Shown here: piece after piece, positions 27,361 through 36,415 of the stretch
Layout of the letters: every line of letters starts with the position of its first letter
Position numbering within the stretch: the stretch's first letter is position 1
DNA from: DAHUXN01 sp963729815
GTDB taxonomy: Bacteria; Acidobacteriota; Terriglobia; Acidiferrales; UBA7541
NCBI GenBank assembly: GCA_963729815.1
Contig: CAVSPU010000002.1
Span: 248,001 to 312,000 of the forward strand
Reading direction: 5' to 3'
Length of the DNA stretch: 64,000 nt
Made by a program: the position numbers and the translations under genes
Notes under the pieces: generated by a model
What the model saw: the letters and a program-made list of their open reading frames with translations, nothing else
The model's database searches: none
What the model was told of the DNA's origin: nothing

Positions 27361-28337
27361 TTCTTGCCGGGGACGTCGGCGGCACGAATACACGTCTCGC
27401 ATTTTTCGAGCAGCGCGATGGGCAGCTTGTAACTATCGCCGAACATATCTACCCGAGCCGCGGTCACGCCAGCCTCGAAGAGATCGTCGCGGATTTCATC
27501 GCAAAACAGAAACTAAAGGCGGATGCCGGGGCCATTGGTATCGCGGGTCCGATTCGCGACGGCGTTTGCCGCGCGACGAATCTGCCCTGGGTGGTTGACT
27601 TGCGTGCGCTAATCCAGCGGAGCGGCATTCCCTCGCTTGCGCTGATCAACGATTTGGAAGCGAATGCCCACGGCATCGCGACGCTCACGCCAGTCGATTT
27701 TGAAATTTTGCAGCAAGGCGTGCCCGGTGCCCGCGGAAACGCCGCCGTGATTTCTCCCGGCACGGGCCTGGGCGAAGCGGGCCTTTACTGGGACGGCACG
27801 CAGCATTGGCCCGTGGCCAGCGAGGGCGGGCACTCGAGTTTCGCGCCGCGTAACGAGCTGCAGGATGAACTGCTGGTTCACTTGCGCGCGCAGTTTGGCG
27901 GCCATGTCAGTTGGGAACGCGCCGTTTGCGGCCCGGGGCTTTTCAATCTGTACAAATTCTTGCGCGATACGGGCCGCGGCGAAGAGCCGGCATGGCTTGC
28001 GCAGCAGATCAAAGTCGAAGACCCTTCTCCCGTCATTTCCCAGGCGGCGCTCGGCGGAAAATCCGCGCTGTGCGAGAAGGCGCTCGATTTGTTCGTCGGT
28101 CTGCTCGCTTCCGAAGCGGGAAACATGGCCTTGAAGGTGCTTGCCACGGGCGGCGTTTACATCGGCGGCGGCATTGCGCCGAAGATCCTGCCGAAATTGA
28201 AAACGCCGGAGTTCCTCGCCGCTTTTGCTGATAAAGGCCGTCTCGGGTCGACCCTGGCCGCAATGCCCATTCGCGTGATTCTCAACGACCGCACAGCCCT
28301 GCGCGGGGCGGCTCGCCGTGCGACACTGAAGCGTTAA
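27357..28337 (+). CDS. glk: Glucokinase (ROK-unrelated Glk type)
   Basis: 326 residues from ATG 27357, chosen because it overlaps the zwf stop (ATGA), has GGAGGG 10 bases upstream and places the phosphate-1 motif at the very start (MILAGDVGGTNTRLAFFE). Further motifs: LINDLEANAHGI with the catalytic Asp, VISPGTGLGEAGL, ASEGGHSSFAPRN, and a C-terminal GGVYIGGGIAPKI. It phosphorylates glucose with ATP, feeding glucose 6-phosphate to the zwf and pgi products encoded just upstream. It is the last gene of the cluster and converges with the protease gene 11 bases away. Confidence 0.95.
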   Translation: MILAGDVGGTNTRLAFFEQRDGQLVTIAEHIYPSRGHASLEEIVADFIAKQKLKADAGAIGIAGPIRDGVCRATNLPWVVDLRALIQRSGIPSLALINDLEANAHGIATLTPVDFEILQQGVPGARGNAAVISPGTGLGEAGLYWDGTQHWPVASEGGHSSFAPRNELQDELLVHLRAQFGGHVSWERAVCGPGLFNLYKFLRDTGRGEEPAWLAQQIKVEDPSPVISQAALGGKSALCEKALDLFVGLLASEAGNMALKVLATGGVYIGGGIAPKILPKLKTPEFLAAFADKGRLGSTLAAMPIRVILNDRTALRGAARRATLKR

Positions 28338-28348
28338 ATGCGCTTGCG

Positions 28349-29623
28349 TTAGGGTTGCGGTTCCAGCGTCGCGCGCAATGTGATCTCGCTGTCCTTCAGA
28401 ACGTCCAGGTTGCGCTCCCACGATTTCGTTTTCGCCGCTTGGATCTGAATTTTGTGCGGCCCGGCGGAAAGATGCAGCATCGACGGAGTGTTGCCCACAA
28501 ATTTCCCGTCGAGATAGATGTCCGCTCCGGCTGGGTCGGAGGAAACATTCACCGATCCGAATCCGCCCTCGTCCGCAGCTCGCCGCTCGGAAATGGCGTC
28601 CGGATAAAAGCGGCGCAAGGCTTCGAGGACAACTTGCGTGCTCAGCGCGAAGTTTATTCCTTCGACCGGCTGGCCCGCATTATTTCGAACGGCTTTGAGC
28701 GTATTGATGCCGATCACATTTCCGAGGTCGTCCAGCAGTGGCCCGCCGCTGTTGCCGGGATTAATCGCCGCGTCTGTCTGGATCCACGTGCCGGGGCCGA
28801 GTTCTGCATTGGGGCCTACCGCGCTAACGATTCCTTTCGTCACCGTGTTCGGCAGCCCGCCTCCGGGATTGCCTATGGCGATGACCGATTCGCCCGGTTT
28901 CACCTCGCCCATGCCGGCGATGGCAAGATGCGCGTAGCCGCTGCCATCGATCTTCAGCAAGGCAAAATCTGCGTTGCTGTCGGTGTAGACCACGCTCGCG
29001 ACAAAGTTTTGGCCATCCCACGTGGTTGCCGTCAGCGTCGTTTGGCCATCGATGACGTGACGGCTTGTCGCGATGACGCCGCTGTCCGTGATGAGAAAAC
29101 CGCTGCCGAGAATGCTGTCTCCTCGAATTCGCACAACTGCGGGGCTTGCGTCTTTAGCCAAATCTTCAGCGGTTTTCGTGACGCGCAGGGAAGCTTGTTT
29201 CAGGTCACCCGGAGCGATTTGTATCTTGCTGCGGATCGGCTGTGCGGAGGGAAGCAGCGTGACATCGAAACGGTCCGCCTTGAAAATCCAATATGTGCCG
29301 TGAGATCGACCGGTGTAGGAGAGCCAGGGAAGCGGGCCTTCGGTAAGCACGATTTCTTGCGTCGCGTATCCCGTGAGCGAAACGCGAGCCACAATTTTGT
29401 GATCGAGCCGCGACCCAAACACGCTGTGGGGTTTGTGAAAATAACCGCCGGGATAATCTTTGATGAGCGGCGTGGTTCCCGCCGCGACGCCATCGATTTC
29501 CACGGCCGCGCCTGGCGGCGTGCTTGTAATGGACAGCGTATCCGCGCGGAGAGTGCGCGGCAGTGGAAGCAAACACGCCGCAAAGAGGGCGCCGAGAACA
29601 ATTGCGGCCCGCTGAAGTGTCAT
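28349..29623 (-). CDS. Secreted trypsin-like (HtrA-type) protease flanked by PEGA domains
   Basis: 424 residues from ATG 29623 (GGGAG 8 bases upstream), with a signal peptide (AAIVLGALFAACLLPLPRTLRA). A PEGA-type beta domain covers residues about 27-95 (ITSTPPGAAVEIDGVAAGTTP). A trypsin-like domain follows with an apparently complete triad: His189 (TSRHVIDG), Asp219 (SNADFALLKI) and Ser292 (PGNSGGPLL). A second PEGA domain (residues about 355-420, VSSDPAGADIYLDGKFVGNTP) ends the protein. HtrA/Deg proteases normally carry C-terminal PDZ domains; here PEGA domains, often wall- or surface-associated, take both flanks. It probably acts in the periplasm or at the cell surface. The substrate is unknown. 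Confidence 0.9.
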   Translation of the reverse strand: MTLQRAAIVLGALFAACLLPLPRTLRADTLSITSTPPGAAVEIDGVAAGTTPLIKDYPGGYFHKPHSVFGSRLDHKIVARVSLTGYATQEIVLTEGPLPWLSYTGRSHGTYWIFKADRFDVTLLPSAQPIRSKIQIAPGDLKQASLRVTKTAEDLAKDASPAVVRIRGDSILGSGFLITDSGVIATSRHVIDGQTTLTATTWDGQNFVASVVYTDSNADFALLKIDGSGYAHLAIAGMGEVKPGESVIAIGNPGGGLPNTVTKGIVSAVGPNAELGPGTWIQTDAAINPGNSGGPLLDDLGNVIGINTLKAVRNNAGQPVEGINFALSTQVVLEALRRFYPDAISERRAADEGGFGSVNVSSDPAGADIYLDGKFVGNTPSMLHLSAGPHKIQIQAAKTKSWERNLDVLKDSEITLRATLEPQP

Positions 29624-29801
29624 CGGGAAGCTCCCAAGGATGGCTAGGATGGCACTTACCTGCCGAGTAGTCAATACTGTGAGGCGCGGCGCTTGGTCGT
29701 TTCCGGAGCGGCATGCCTGAGTTTCGCGGTTGCTCCGCTGTGGCTTACACTATCCTGCCGATGAAAACTCTCTATCGCAGGATGTTCCTCGAGGATAAGC
29801 C

Positions 29802-30776
29802 GTGAGCGCGGACAACTCTGGCGCGCGTTTTTCGGTTGTAATCGTGAACTACAACGGCGGAGCAATGCTGAGCGATTGCGTTCGCTCTGTCGTACTCGAA
29901 GGCGTGCCTGCTGGCCACGTCATCGTCGTCGACAATGGCAGCCATGACGATTCCTTGGCCTGCCTGGAACGCGACATTCCAGGCACGAAAATCATTCGCA
30001 ACTCCTGCAACGCCGGTTTCGCCCGCGCTGTGAATCAGGGACTCGCGCAATCTTCCGGCGATTTCGTTCTGCTCCTCAATAACGATGCGCAACTGCAATC
30101 CGGCGCCCTACGAGCTTTCGCCGAGGTATTCGATCGAATGCAAGATTTAGCGATTGCCGGCGGCCAACTGCGCTACTCCGATGGCCGATTGCAAAACGCA
30201 ATCGCTCCGCTTCCAACCCTCACAGCGGAACTTGTGCCGCGCGCCTTGCTGCAATGGATATTTCCGCGCCGCTTCCGAGGCAAGACGGCGGCAAGCACCC
30301 CCATTGCAGTGGAAAGCATTATTGGCGCTTGCGTGGCTGTGCGGCGGGCTGCGTTGCCAAAGTTGGGGCTTATGGACGAAGACTATTTTTTCTTCCTCGA
30401 AGAAACGGACTGGTGCCGCCGCGCCAGTCAACTCGGCTTCCAGGTCTGCTACGTGCCCGCCGCGCAGGCTGTGCACCAACAAGGGCACACTGCCAATCGT
30501 TTTCGGAGTGAAGCGCGAATCGAGTTCCAGCGCTCGAAACTGATTTACTTCCGAAAGACGCGCTCGCGTCCTCTCTATCTGATCGTCTCGGCGCTTTTGC
30601 CCATCAAGAGCTTAATCGACGCCGCGGCCAATTCCTTGGCCTGCATCTTCACGCTCTTCGCGGTCAAACGGCTTCGCATCAAAACGCGCGGCTACTGGCG
30701 CATCACCGCATGGCACGCGCTGGGCCGTCCCACAAGCTGGGGTTTGCCCGATAAGTGCCCGCCGCAGAAAATATAG
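29802..30776 (+). CDS. Family 2 glycosyltransferase (rhamnosyltransferase-like)
   Basis: 324 residues with a GT-A fold. It shows the start motif FSVVIVNYNGGAMLSDCVRS, the nucleotide-binding VIVVDNGSHDDSL, NAGFARAVNQG, and LLNNDAQLQSGAL, in which NND stands at the DXD position. Next come GACVAVRRAALPKLGLMDEDYFFFLEETDWCRRASQLG and a C-terminal amphipathic or hydrophobic region (LIVSALLPIKSLIDAAANSLACIFTLFAV) that may dock on the membrane. It should add a sugar from a nucleotide donor to a lipid- or polysaccharide-linked acceptor. The start is GTG 29802 with GAGGAT upstream. No other polysaccharide genes are adjacent, so the product cannot be named. Confidence 0.9.
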   Translation: MSADNSGARFSVVIVNYNGGAMLSDCVRSVVLEGVPAGHVIVVDNGSHDDSLACLERDIPGTKIIRNSCNAGFARAVNQGLAQSSGDFVLLLNNDAQLQSGALRAFAEVFDRMQDLAIAGGQLRYSDGRLQNAIAPLPTLTAELVPRALLQWIFPRRFRGKTAASTPIAVESIIGACVAVRRAALPKLGLMDEDYFFFLEETDWCRRASQLGFQVCYVPAAQAVHQQGHTANRFRSEARIEFQRSKLIYFRKTRSRPLYLIVSALLPIKSLIDAAANSLACIFTLFAVKRLRIKTRGYWRITAWHALGRPTSWGLPDKCPPQKI

Positions 30777-30989
30777 TCGCGAAATGTGCGCTTGCAATGT
30801 CTTCGCGTCGCGAAAAGAAATCAGCAAATGTTCCGCGTACTTCGACATTTCTGACAACCTCCGATTTCCATTTCGCATCGAATTATTGTGAGCGTGATGT
30901 AGCCTTCTGCGCTCACCTTCAGCGAGTTACAGACTCAGTAGTGTGCCGCCGAAGTAAACTGTTTCATTTAGACTCAGGAGAAAATTGAT

Positions 30990-31319
30990 ATGCGGATAGG
31001 CGTTAGTTCATTTCTTGCTATTTTAGGTGTTCTCGTGTTGTCGTGCCCCGTTTGGGCACATTTCGAATCCACTCCTCTGACTCTCTCAAGGCCTGCGACC
31101 ATCGGAACCATGACTTTGCGGCCAGGCCAGTACCAATTTGTCGCTGACCCAAATTCAGATGAAGTTCGCGTGGAGCGCGGCGGAAAACTGATCGGGACGG
31201 TTGCCGGCAAAGCAGTTACGCTCAACCAGAAATCGGAATACACCGCCATCATTTTTAATGGCAGCCGCATTTCCGAGATTCAATTCATGGGAAAAGTCGA
31301 GGCAATCAAGATCGATTGA
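30990..31319 (+). CDS. Small secreted protein, unknown
   Basis: 109 residues from ATG 30990 with AGGAG 9 bases upstream. A signal peptide (IGVSSFLAILGVLVLSCPVWA) is followed by about 85 residues of short beta strands with GTMTLRPGQYQFVADPNSDEVRV and SEYTAIIFNGSRISEIQFMGKVEAIKI. The pattern recalls small acidobacterial secreted beta-barrel-like proteins with a 'GTxxLxPGxY' motif. No catalytic residues, and no Cys remain in the mature part. It stands alone, and its function is unknown. Confidence 0.8.
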   Translation: MRIGVSSFLAILGVLVLSCPVWAHFESTPLTLSRPATIGTMTLRPGQYQFVADPNSDEVRVERGGKLIGTVAGKAVTLNQKSEYTAIIFNGSRISEIQFMGKVEAIKID

Positions 31320-31399
31320 TTGCCAACGGCTCGAGACGAGTCGCTAACCACACTCCATATTGTTCTCGTAAGTCAATCGCATCACGCCTGTGCCGTTGC

Positions 31400-32737
31400 T
31401 CAGCGCCGGGCCAGCGTGAATTTGATTCCCAGCTTCGGCCGCAAAGTGATCGAAGGCCAGAGCTTGATGCGCTGGCCCGGCGCGAGCGTCAGGCGGAATC
31501 GTGACGCGATCGCGGCAAGCAATAATGTCGCTTCCATCATGGCGAACGATGCGCCGATGCAAACCCTCGGCCCGCCGCCAAATGGGAAGTATGCGAACTT
31601 CGGCAGTTTTCTCTGAAATTCCTCTGTCCAGCGGCTTGGCCGGAATTCCTCCGGCTTGTCGAAGTAACGCGGGTCATGCTGCACAACCCACTGGCTCATA
31701 TAGATCGTCGTATTCCGAGGCACATCATAGCCGCCGACCACGCAGTCTTCTTTGCATTGGCGTCCCATCGCCCATGCTGGCGGATAAAGCCGCAGCGATT
31801 CGCGCACGACGGCATCGGTAAATCGCATGTTCGGCAAATCTTCATAGGCCGGCATCCGTCCTGACAATACGGTTTTCAGCTCACTAATCAGCTCCGCTTC
31901 CGCTTCGGGATTTTGCGCCAGCAGATAAAAAGTCCATGTTAGGGCCGTCGCCGTGGTTTCGTGCCCCGCGAGAAGCAGCGTCATCACTTCGTCGCGAAGT
32001 TGCTTCTCATTCATTCCCGCGCCATTTTCGTCGCGCGCCGACAAAAGCATCGAAAGCAAGTCATCTGTTTCGCCGGGTGTCTGGCGGCGATGATGGATGA
32101 TCCCATACAGAATCTTATCGAGCCGTTGCACGGCTTTCCGCGCGCGAATGTTTCCCGGGGTTGACCACTTTGCCTTCAGCAGAAACCCTGTTTTCACGCG
32201 CGCATCGTATTGCCGGATCGCCGCGGCGAGCGATTCTCCGATTATGCCAACCGTGTCCGGTTGCAAATCAGCTCCGAAGAGCGTCTTCGCAGCGATTTTC
32301 AGCGTCAGCCTCATCATTTCCGCGCGGATTTCGCGCGTCTCTCCGCTTCTCCATGTCTGTAGCATTTCGTCCGCATAGCCGGTGATGACCGGCGCATACG
32401 CGGTGATGCGCTCGCGGTGAAATGCCGGCCGCGCCAGCCGCCGCTGCCGTCGCCAGAATTCACCTTCGCTCGTCAGCAGGCCGTTACCCAGGACGCTCCC
32501 GCCCTCGCGCAGGTCGGCGCTCTTGATGAACTTCGCCCCTTGCGTCACCAGGACTTCTTCAATCAAGTCCGGGCGGCTGAAAAAATAAACCGGGAATTTT
32601 ATGAACCGGAAACGCGCCGCGTCGCCGTATTCGCGCGCTGTGCGGATGATGAACTGCAGCGGATCATGCGTGAACTGGTAGAGCGGACCGGGAAGAAAGT
32701 AGCCTTTCGGTCCCGGCGGCAGCGTCGCAGTGGCCAT
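31400..32737 (-). CDS. Cytochrome P450
   Basis: 445 residues from ATG 32737, chosen because GGAAGG lies just upstream, the length fits the family and the longer frame would overlap the peptidase gene. The N-terminus is the proline-rich LPPGPKGYFLPGPLYQFTHDP. The I-helix oxygen-activation motif is LLLAGHETTATALTW, the K-helix ExxR is ESLRLYPPAW, and the heme-thiolate loop is FPFGGGPRVCIGASFAMME with the ligand Cys. It has no N-terminal membrane anchor, so it is a soluble bacterial type needing separate redox partners, none of which are encoded nearby. The substrate is unknown. The sequence resembles the CYP102/CYP4-like bacterial clade by general pattern; that is only an impression. Confidence 0.94.
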   Translation of the reverse strand: MATATLPPGPKGYFLPGPLYQFTHDPLQFIIRTAREYGDAARFRFIKFPVYFFSRPDLIEEVLVTQGAKFIKSADLREGGSVLGNGLLTSEGEFWRRQRRLARPAFHRERITAYAPVITGYADEMLQTWRSGETREIRAEMMRLTLKIAAKTLFGADLQPDTVGIIGESLAAAIRQYDARVKTGFLLKAKWSTPGNIRARKAVQRLDKILYGIIHHRRQTPGETDDLLSMLLSARDENGAGMNEKQLRDEVMTLLLAGHETTATALTWTFYLLAQNPEAEAELISELKTVLSGRMPAYEDLPNMRFTDAVVRESLRLYPPAWAMGRQCKEDCVVGGYDVPRNTTIYMSQWVVQHDPRYFDKPEEFRPSRWTEEFQRKLPKFAYFPFGGGPRVCIGASFAMMEATLLLAAIASRFRLTLAPGQRIKLWPSITLRPKLGIKFTLARR

Positions 32738-32808
32738 GCGCCTTCCATTGTTGCCGGAAAGGCCGGCGGATTCAATTCCTCGCGAAAGCCGTTCGCTTCC
32801 GCCGCGCG

Positions 32809-34863
32809 CTATTTCAAATATGTCGCAAGCCAGCCGAGGAACTGCTGATACCACAGCCTGCTGTTTTGCGGTTTCAGCACCCAATGCCCTTCATCGGGAA
32901 ACATAATCAGTTTCGACGGCACGCCCTGGCGCTGCAACGCAGTGAACAGCTCCAAATCCTGCGTGTAAGGAACGCGAAAATCCAGCTCGCCGTCGATCAC
33001 CAGCATTGGCGTGCGAAATTTCCCAAGCTCGGCCGCATAAGTCGAAGGCGACCATTTCGCGTACGTATCGGGGACCGTCCATGGCGTCCCGCCCAAATCG
33101 TGCTCCACGAACCACAATTCTTCGGTCGCGCCATACATGCTGACCAGATCGTACGGCCCCGCGTGGCTGATCAGGCAGCGAAAGCGCCCCGTGTGCGTGG
33201 CGATCCAGTCCGTCATGTACCCACCGTAGGATCCGCCCGCCTCGGCGAGCTTCGAACTATCAATGAAGGAATCATGCGCCAGCACGTAATCGACGCCATT
33301 CATCAAGTCTGTGTATGGCTTCCCGCCCCAGTCCTCGCGAATTTCATCTGTGAATTTTTGGCCGTAGCCAGTCGAGCCGCGCGGATTGATCATCACCACC
33401 ACGTAGCCCGGCGCGGCCATCACTTCGGGATTCCATCGATAGCCCCAGTCATCATCCCATGCGCCCTGCGGACCGCCGTGAACCAGCAACAGCATGGGAT
33501 ATTTTCGCGCCGGATCGAAATGCGGCGGCTTCAGCAACAGGCCTTCGACTTTCGTGCCATTCGCGCCATCGAACCAGAACGGTTCTGCCGGAGGCAAGTC
33601 GAGCGGCGCAAGAATCGAATCGTTCTGATGCGTTACTTGGCGAGCGTCGCTGCCGTCCGCATTCCCTGAGAAAATTTCTGCAGGATAAGTCAAGCTCGAA
33701 CGCGAAAACACAAGCCGCTTCCCATCCGCGCTCAAGGAAAACTCGCCATTGAACCCGTCCGCGACAATCATCTTTGGGGAGCTTCCCGGCGCCGCGCTCA
33801 CCGAGTAGATCGGCATCTCGGCGTGATTCTCAGCACCGAAATAAATCGTCTGGCTATCCGGCGACCACAGGTACGACTCCACATTGCGATCAAAATTCCC
33901 CGCGACGTCCGCGTGCTCTCCTGTCGCGCGATTGTAAATCATCAATTGCCAGCGATCGCTTTCATATCCGGGAGTCATCTGCGCGCGGTACGCGATCCAT
34001 TTTCCGTTGGGCGAATATTGAGGACCCCAATCGTCTCCCTTGTTCGTCGTGATGCGCTTCGGCTGCGCGCCGCCGGAAACGGGCACGGTGAAGAGATCGC
34101 CATTCGTGCTGAGTGCCTCGTCCTTCGTAGTGTCGGCCGTGAAGCAAAGTTCATGGCTGTCGGGCGAAAAGGCAATCGCCTCGGGTGCGCCCAGATTGAA
34201 CGGCGGAACGTCGTAATCTGCGCCGGGAGTCAAATCGCGCGGAGTGCCTTGATTCACCGCCATCACAAATAAATGACTGCGCTTCCCGTCGGCCCAGTCC
34301 GTCCAGTGGCGATAGAGCAAGTGCTCGGCGATGTGCGCTTTCACTTTGTTGTTCTCCGCCGCGTCGTCCCGCGCCTTGTTGCAGGCGTCGTCGCGGCAAT
34401 CGGGATAGACCCGCGACGTAAACGCCATCCAATTCCCGTCGGGCGACCAAACTTCGTTGTCGACGTCGGTGGAAAGAAAAGTCAGGCGCGACGCCTCTCC
34501 GCCGTTAAGCGAAATCGTGTACACCTGCGACGCGCCATCGCGCGAGGAAATGAACGCGATGCGCAGTCCGTCCGGCGACCACCGCGGGCGGTAATCGCTG
34601 CCGCCCCGCGTCAATTCCCGTTCCGTGCCTCCTTCTGCGGGAACGACCCAGATATTGCTCGCCGACCGATTCGCATCCACATCCGGAATCGACACTACAT
34701 ACGCAATCCATTTGCCGTCGGGGGACACTTGCGGATCACTGACGCGATGCATGGCGATCAAATCGTCGAATTGAATCGCGCGCTTCTGTGTTTGGCCACG
34801 CGCAGCGTTGCAGCAGAACAAGCAAACGCTCGCGATCCACATCAGACGCTTCACGCATCGCAT
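32809..34863 (-). CDS. Secreted S9-family prolyl-oligopeptidase-like peptidase (first)
   Basis: 684 residues from ATG 34863, chosen over ATG 34881 because GAGGAGAG lies 6-8 bases upstream. A signal peptide (VKRLMWIASVCLFCCNAARG) is followed by a TolB/WD40-like beta-propeller (repeats of the kind 'SPDGKWIAY', residues about 40-400). The alpha/beta-hydrolase catalytic domain has the serine nucleophile in EAGGSYGGYMTDW, the acid in VIDGELDFRVPY and the His in FPDEGHWVLKPQN. Homologues are dipeptidyl or acylaminoacyl peptidases acting in the periplasm. Together with the paralogue at 37845-39899 and the M61 enzyme it suggests peptide scavenging. It is divergent from cydA. Confidence 0.93.
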   Translation of the reverse strand: MRCVKRLMWIASVCLFCCNAARGQTQKRAIQFDDLIAMHRVSDPQVSPDGKWIAYVVSIPDVDANRSASNIWVVPAEGGTERELTRGGSDYRPRWSPDGLRIAFISSRDGASQVYTISLNGGEASRLTFLSTDVDNEVWSPDGNWMAFTSRVYPDCRDDACNKARDDAAENNKVKAHIAEHLLYRHWTDWADGKRSHLFVMAVNQGTPRDLTPGADYDVPPFNLGAPEAIAFSPDSHELCFTADTTKDEALSTNGDLFTVPVSGGAQPKRITTNKGDDWGPQYSPNGKWIAYRAQMTPGYESDRWQLMIYNRATGEHADVAGNFDRNVESYLWSPDSQTIYFGAENHAEMPIYSVSAAPGSSPKMIVADGFNGEFSLSADGKRLVFSRSSLTYPAEIFSGNADGSDARQVTHQNDSILAPLDLPPAEPFWFDGANGTKVEGLLLKPPHFDPARKYPMLLLVHGGPQGAWDDDWGYRWNPEVMAAPGYVVVMINPRGSTGYGQKFTDEIREDWGGKPYTDLMNGVDYVLAHDSFIDSSKLAEAGGSYGGYMTDWIATHTGRFRCLISHAGPYDLVSMYGATEELWFVEHDLGGTPWTVPDTYAKWSPSTYAAELGKFRTPMLVIDGELDFRVPYTQDLELFTALQRQGVPSKLIMFPDEGHWVLKPQNSRLWYQQFLGWLATYLK

Positions 34864-34987
34864 CGATAGCTCTCCTCGCATGGAAAATCTCCCGGACAGA
34901 AATGCCGCATGGATAATGTCACTTTACGCTGGCCATGCCAAGCGGTCCGGCAGTTGATGATTCGGTTTGGTTAGGCGAGAAGGTTCT

Positions 34988-36403
34988 GTGACGCGCATCA
35001 TTGCGCCTTCTGACTCGTTGTGGTATCAAGCCGCCAAGGGGGATTTCTTGCAAAGCGCGCTCACGGTTGACCGTCTGCACTTCGCCTTCACCGTCACTTT
35101 TCATTACATCTTTCCGCAGATCACCATGGGCCTCGCCTTGCTAATCGTCGTGCTGAAGACGATGGCCCTCCGGACAGGCGACGAGCACTACAACCGCGCC
35201 GCGCGCTTCTGGGCGAAGATTTTCGGCATTAACTTCGCCATCGGGGTCGTCACCGGCATTCCGATGGAGTTCCAGTTTGGCACCAACTGGGCGGCGTTTT
35301 CCAAGACTGCCGGAGGAGTGATCGGCCAAACGCTGGCCATGGAGGGCGTGTTTTCCTTTTTCCTCGAATCCAGCTTCCTGGGCCTTTTTCTCTTTGGAGA
35401 AAAACGCCTGGGACGAGTGGGGCACTGGTTTGCATCGCTGATGGTGTTCCTCGGCTCGTGGCTATCCGGCTATTTCATCGTTGCCACTGACGCCTGGATG
35501 CAGCACCCGGTTGCGTACTCGATGACGCCTGATGGTGCATTCGGATTGAAAAGTTTCTGGGGACTCCTCTTGAATCCCTGGACGCTCTGGCAATATCCGC
35601 ACACAATGCTCGGTGCCTTGCAGACGGGCTGCTTCGTCATGGCCGCCATCGGCGCGTTTTATTTGTTGTCTCTGAAGCACGAAGCCTACGGCCGCACATT
35701 TGTGCGCATCGGCGTAATTGTCGGGGTGATCGCCTCAATTCTCCAGCTTTGGCCCACCGGCGACGGGCAAGGATCCATGATCGCCCGCTATCAACCCGTG
35801 ACGCTGGCCGCGATGGAGGGTTTGTTCCACACGGAGAAGGGCGCGCCGCTTGCGATTCTTGGCCAGCCCGACTTGGTGAACCGGCGGCTCGATAATCCAT
35901 TGATCATTCCGCGTGCGCTGAGTTTTCTCACATACCGCACATGGTCCGCGGAAGTAAAAGGCCTCGACGAATTTCCACCCGCCACTTGGCCGGATCAAAT
36001 CGAGCTCGTTTATTTCAGCTATCACGTCATGGTCGGGCTCGGAACGATTTTCATCGCCATCTTCGTCATTGCCGCATTGTTGCTGTGGCGCCGCGCGCTC
36101 TATCGCAGCCGGCTTATGCTGTGGATCATCATGCTTGCGTTGCCGTTTCCATTCATCGCCAACACCGCCGGATGGATAACGGCCGAAGCCGGCCGCCAGC
36201 CGTGGCTCATCTACGGATTGCTGCGCACAGCCAATGGCGCCTCGCCGCTCGTTTCCGCCGGAAGCGCGTGGTTCACATTGATCGGGTTCATGGGCATGTA
36301 CACTGTGCTTGGGATTCTGTTCCTGTTTTTGATTTACCGCGAAATCGAACGTGGGCCGGATCCAGGCACCTCCGCGAGTGCCGCCTCCGGCGCGGCAGAC
36401 TGA
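34988..36403 (+). CDS. cydA: Cytochrome bd oxidase subunit I
   Basis: 471 residues from GTG 34988 (GAGAAGG just upstream; the frame stays open to 34967). It is an integral membrane quinol oxidase subunit that binds hemes b558, b595 and d. Features: DRLHFAFTVTFHYIFPQITMG with the conserved heme-ligand His, AMEGVFSFFLESSFLGLFLFGEKR with conserved Glu residues, FLGSWLSGYFIVATDAWMQHP with GYFIV and the Met-Gln-His-Pro stretch, and the quinol-binding region GWITAEAGRQPWLIYGLLRT. The Q-loop is short. cydB follows after 12 bases. It reduces oxygen with high affinity, so it should matter at low oxygen. No cydDC assembly genes or cydX are seen. Confidence 0.96.
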   Translation: MTRIIAPSDSLWYQAAKGDFLQSALTVDRLHFAFTVTFHYIFPQITMGLALLIVVLKTMALRTGDEHYNRAARFWAKIFGINFAIGVVTGIPMEFQFGTNWAAFSKTAGGVIGQTLAMEGVFSFFLESSFLGLFLFGEKRLGRVGHWFASLMVFLGSWLSGYFIVATDAWMQHPVAYSMTPDGAFGLKSFWGLLLNPWTLWQYPHTMLGALQTGCFVMAAIGAFYLLSLKHEAYGRTFVRIGVIVGVIASILQLWPTGDGQGSMIARYQPVTLAAMEGLFHTEKGAPLAILGQPDLVNRRLDNPLIIPRALSFLTYRTWSAEVKGLDEFPPATWPDQIELVYFSYHVMVGLGTIFIAIFVIAALLLWRRALYRSRLMLWIIMLALPFPFIANTAGWITAEAGRQPWLIYGLLRTANGASPLVSAGSAWFTLIGFMGMYTVLGILFLFLIYREIERGPDPGTSASAASGAAD

Positions 36404-36415
36404 GGGAAAGAATAA

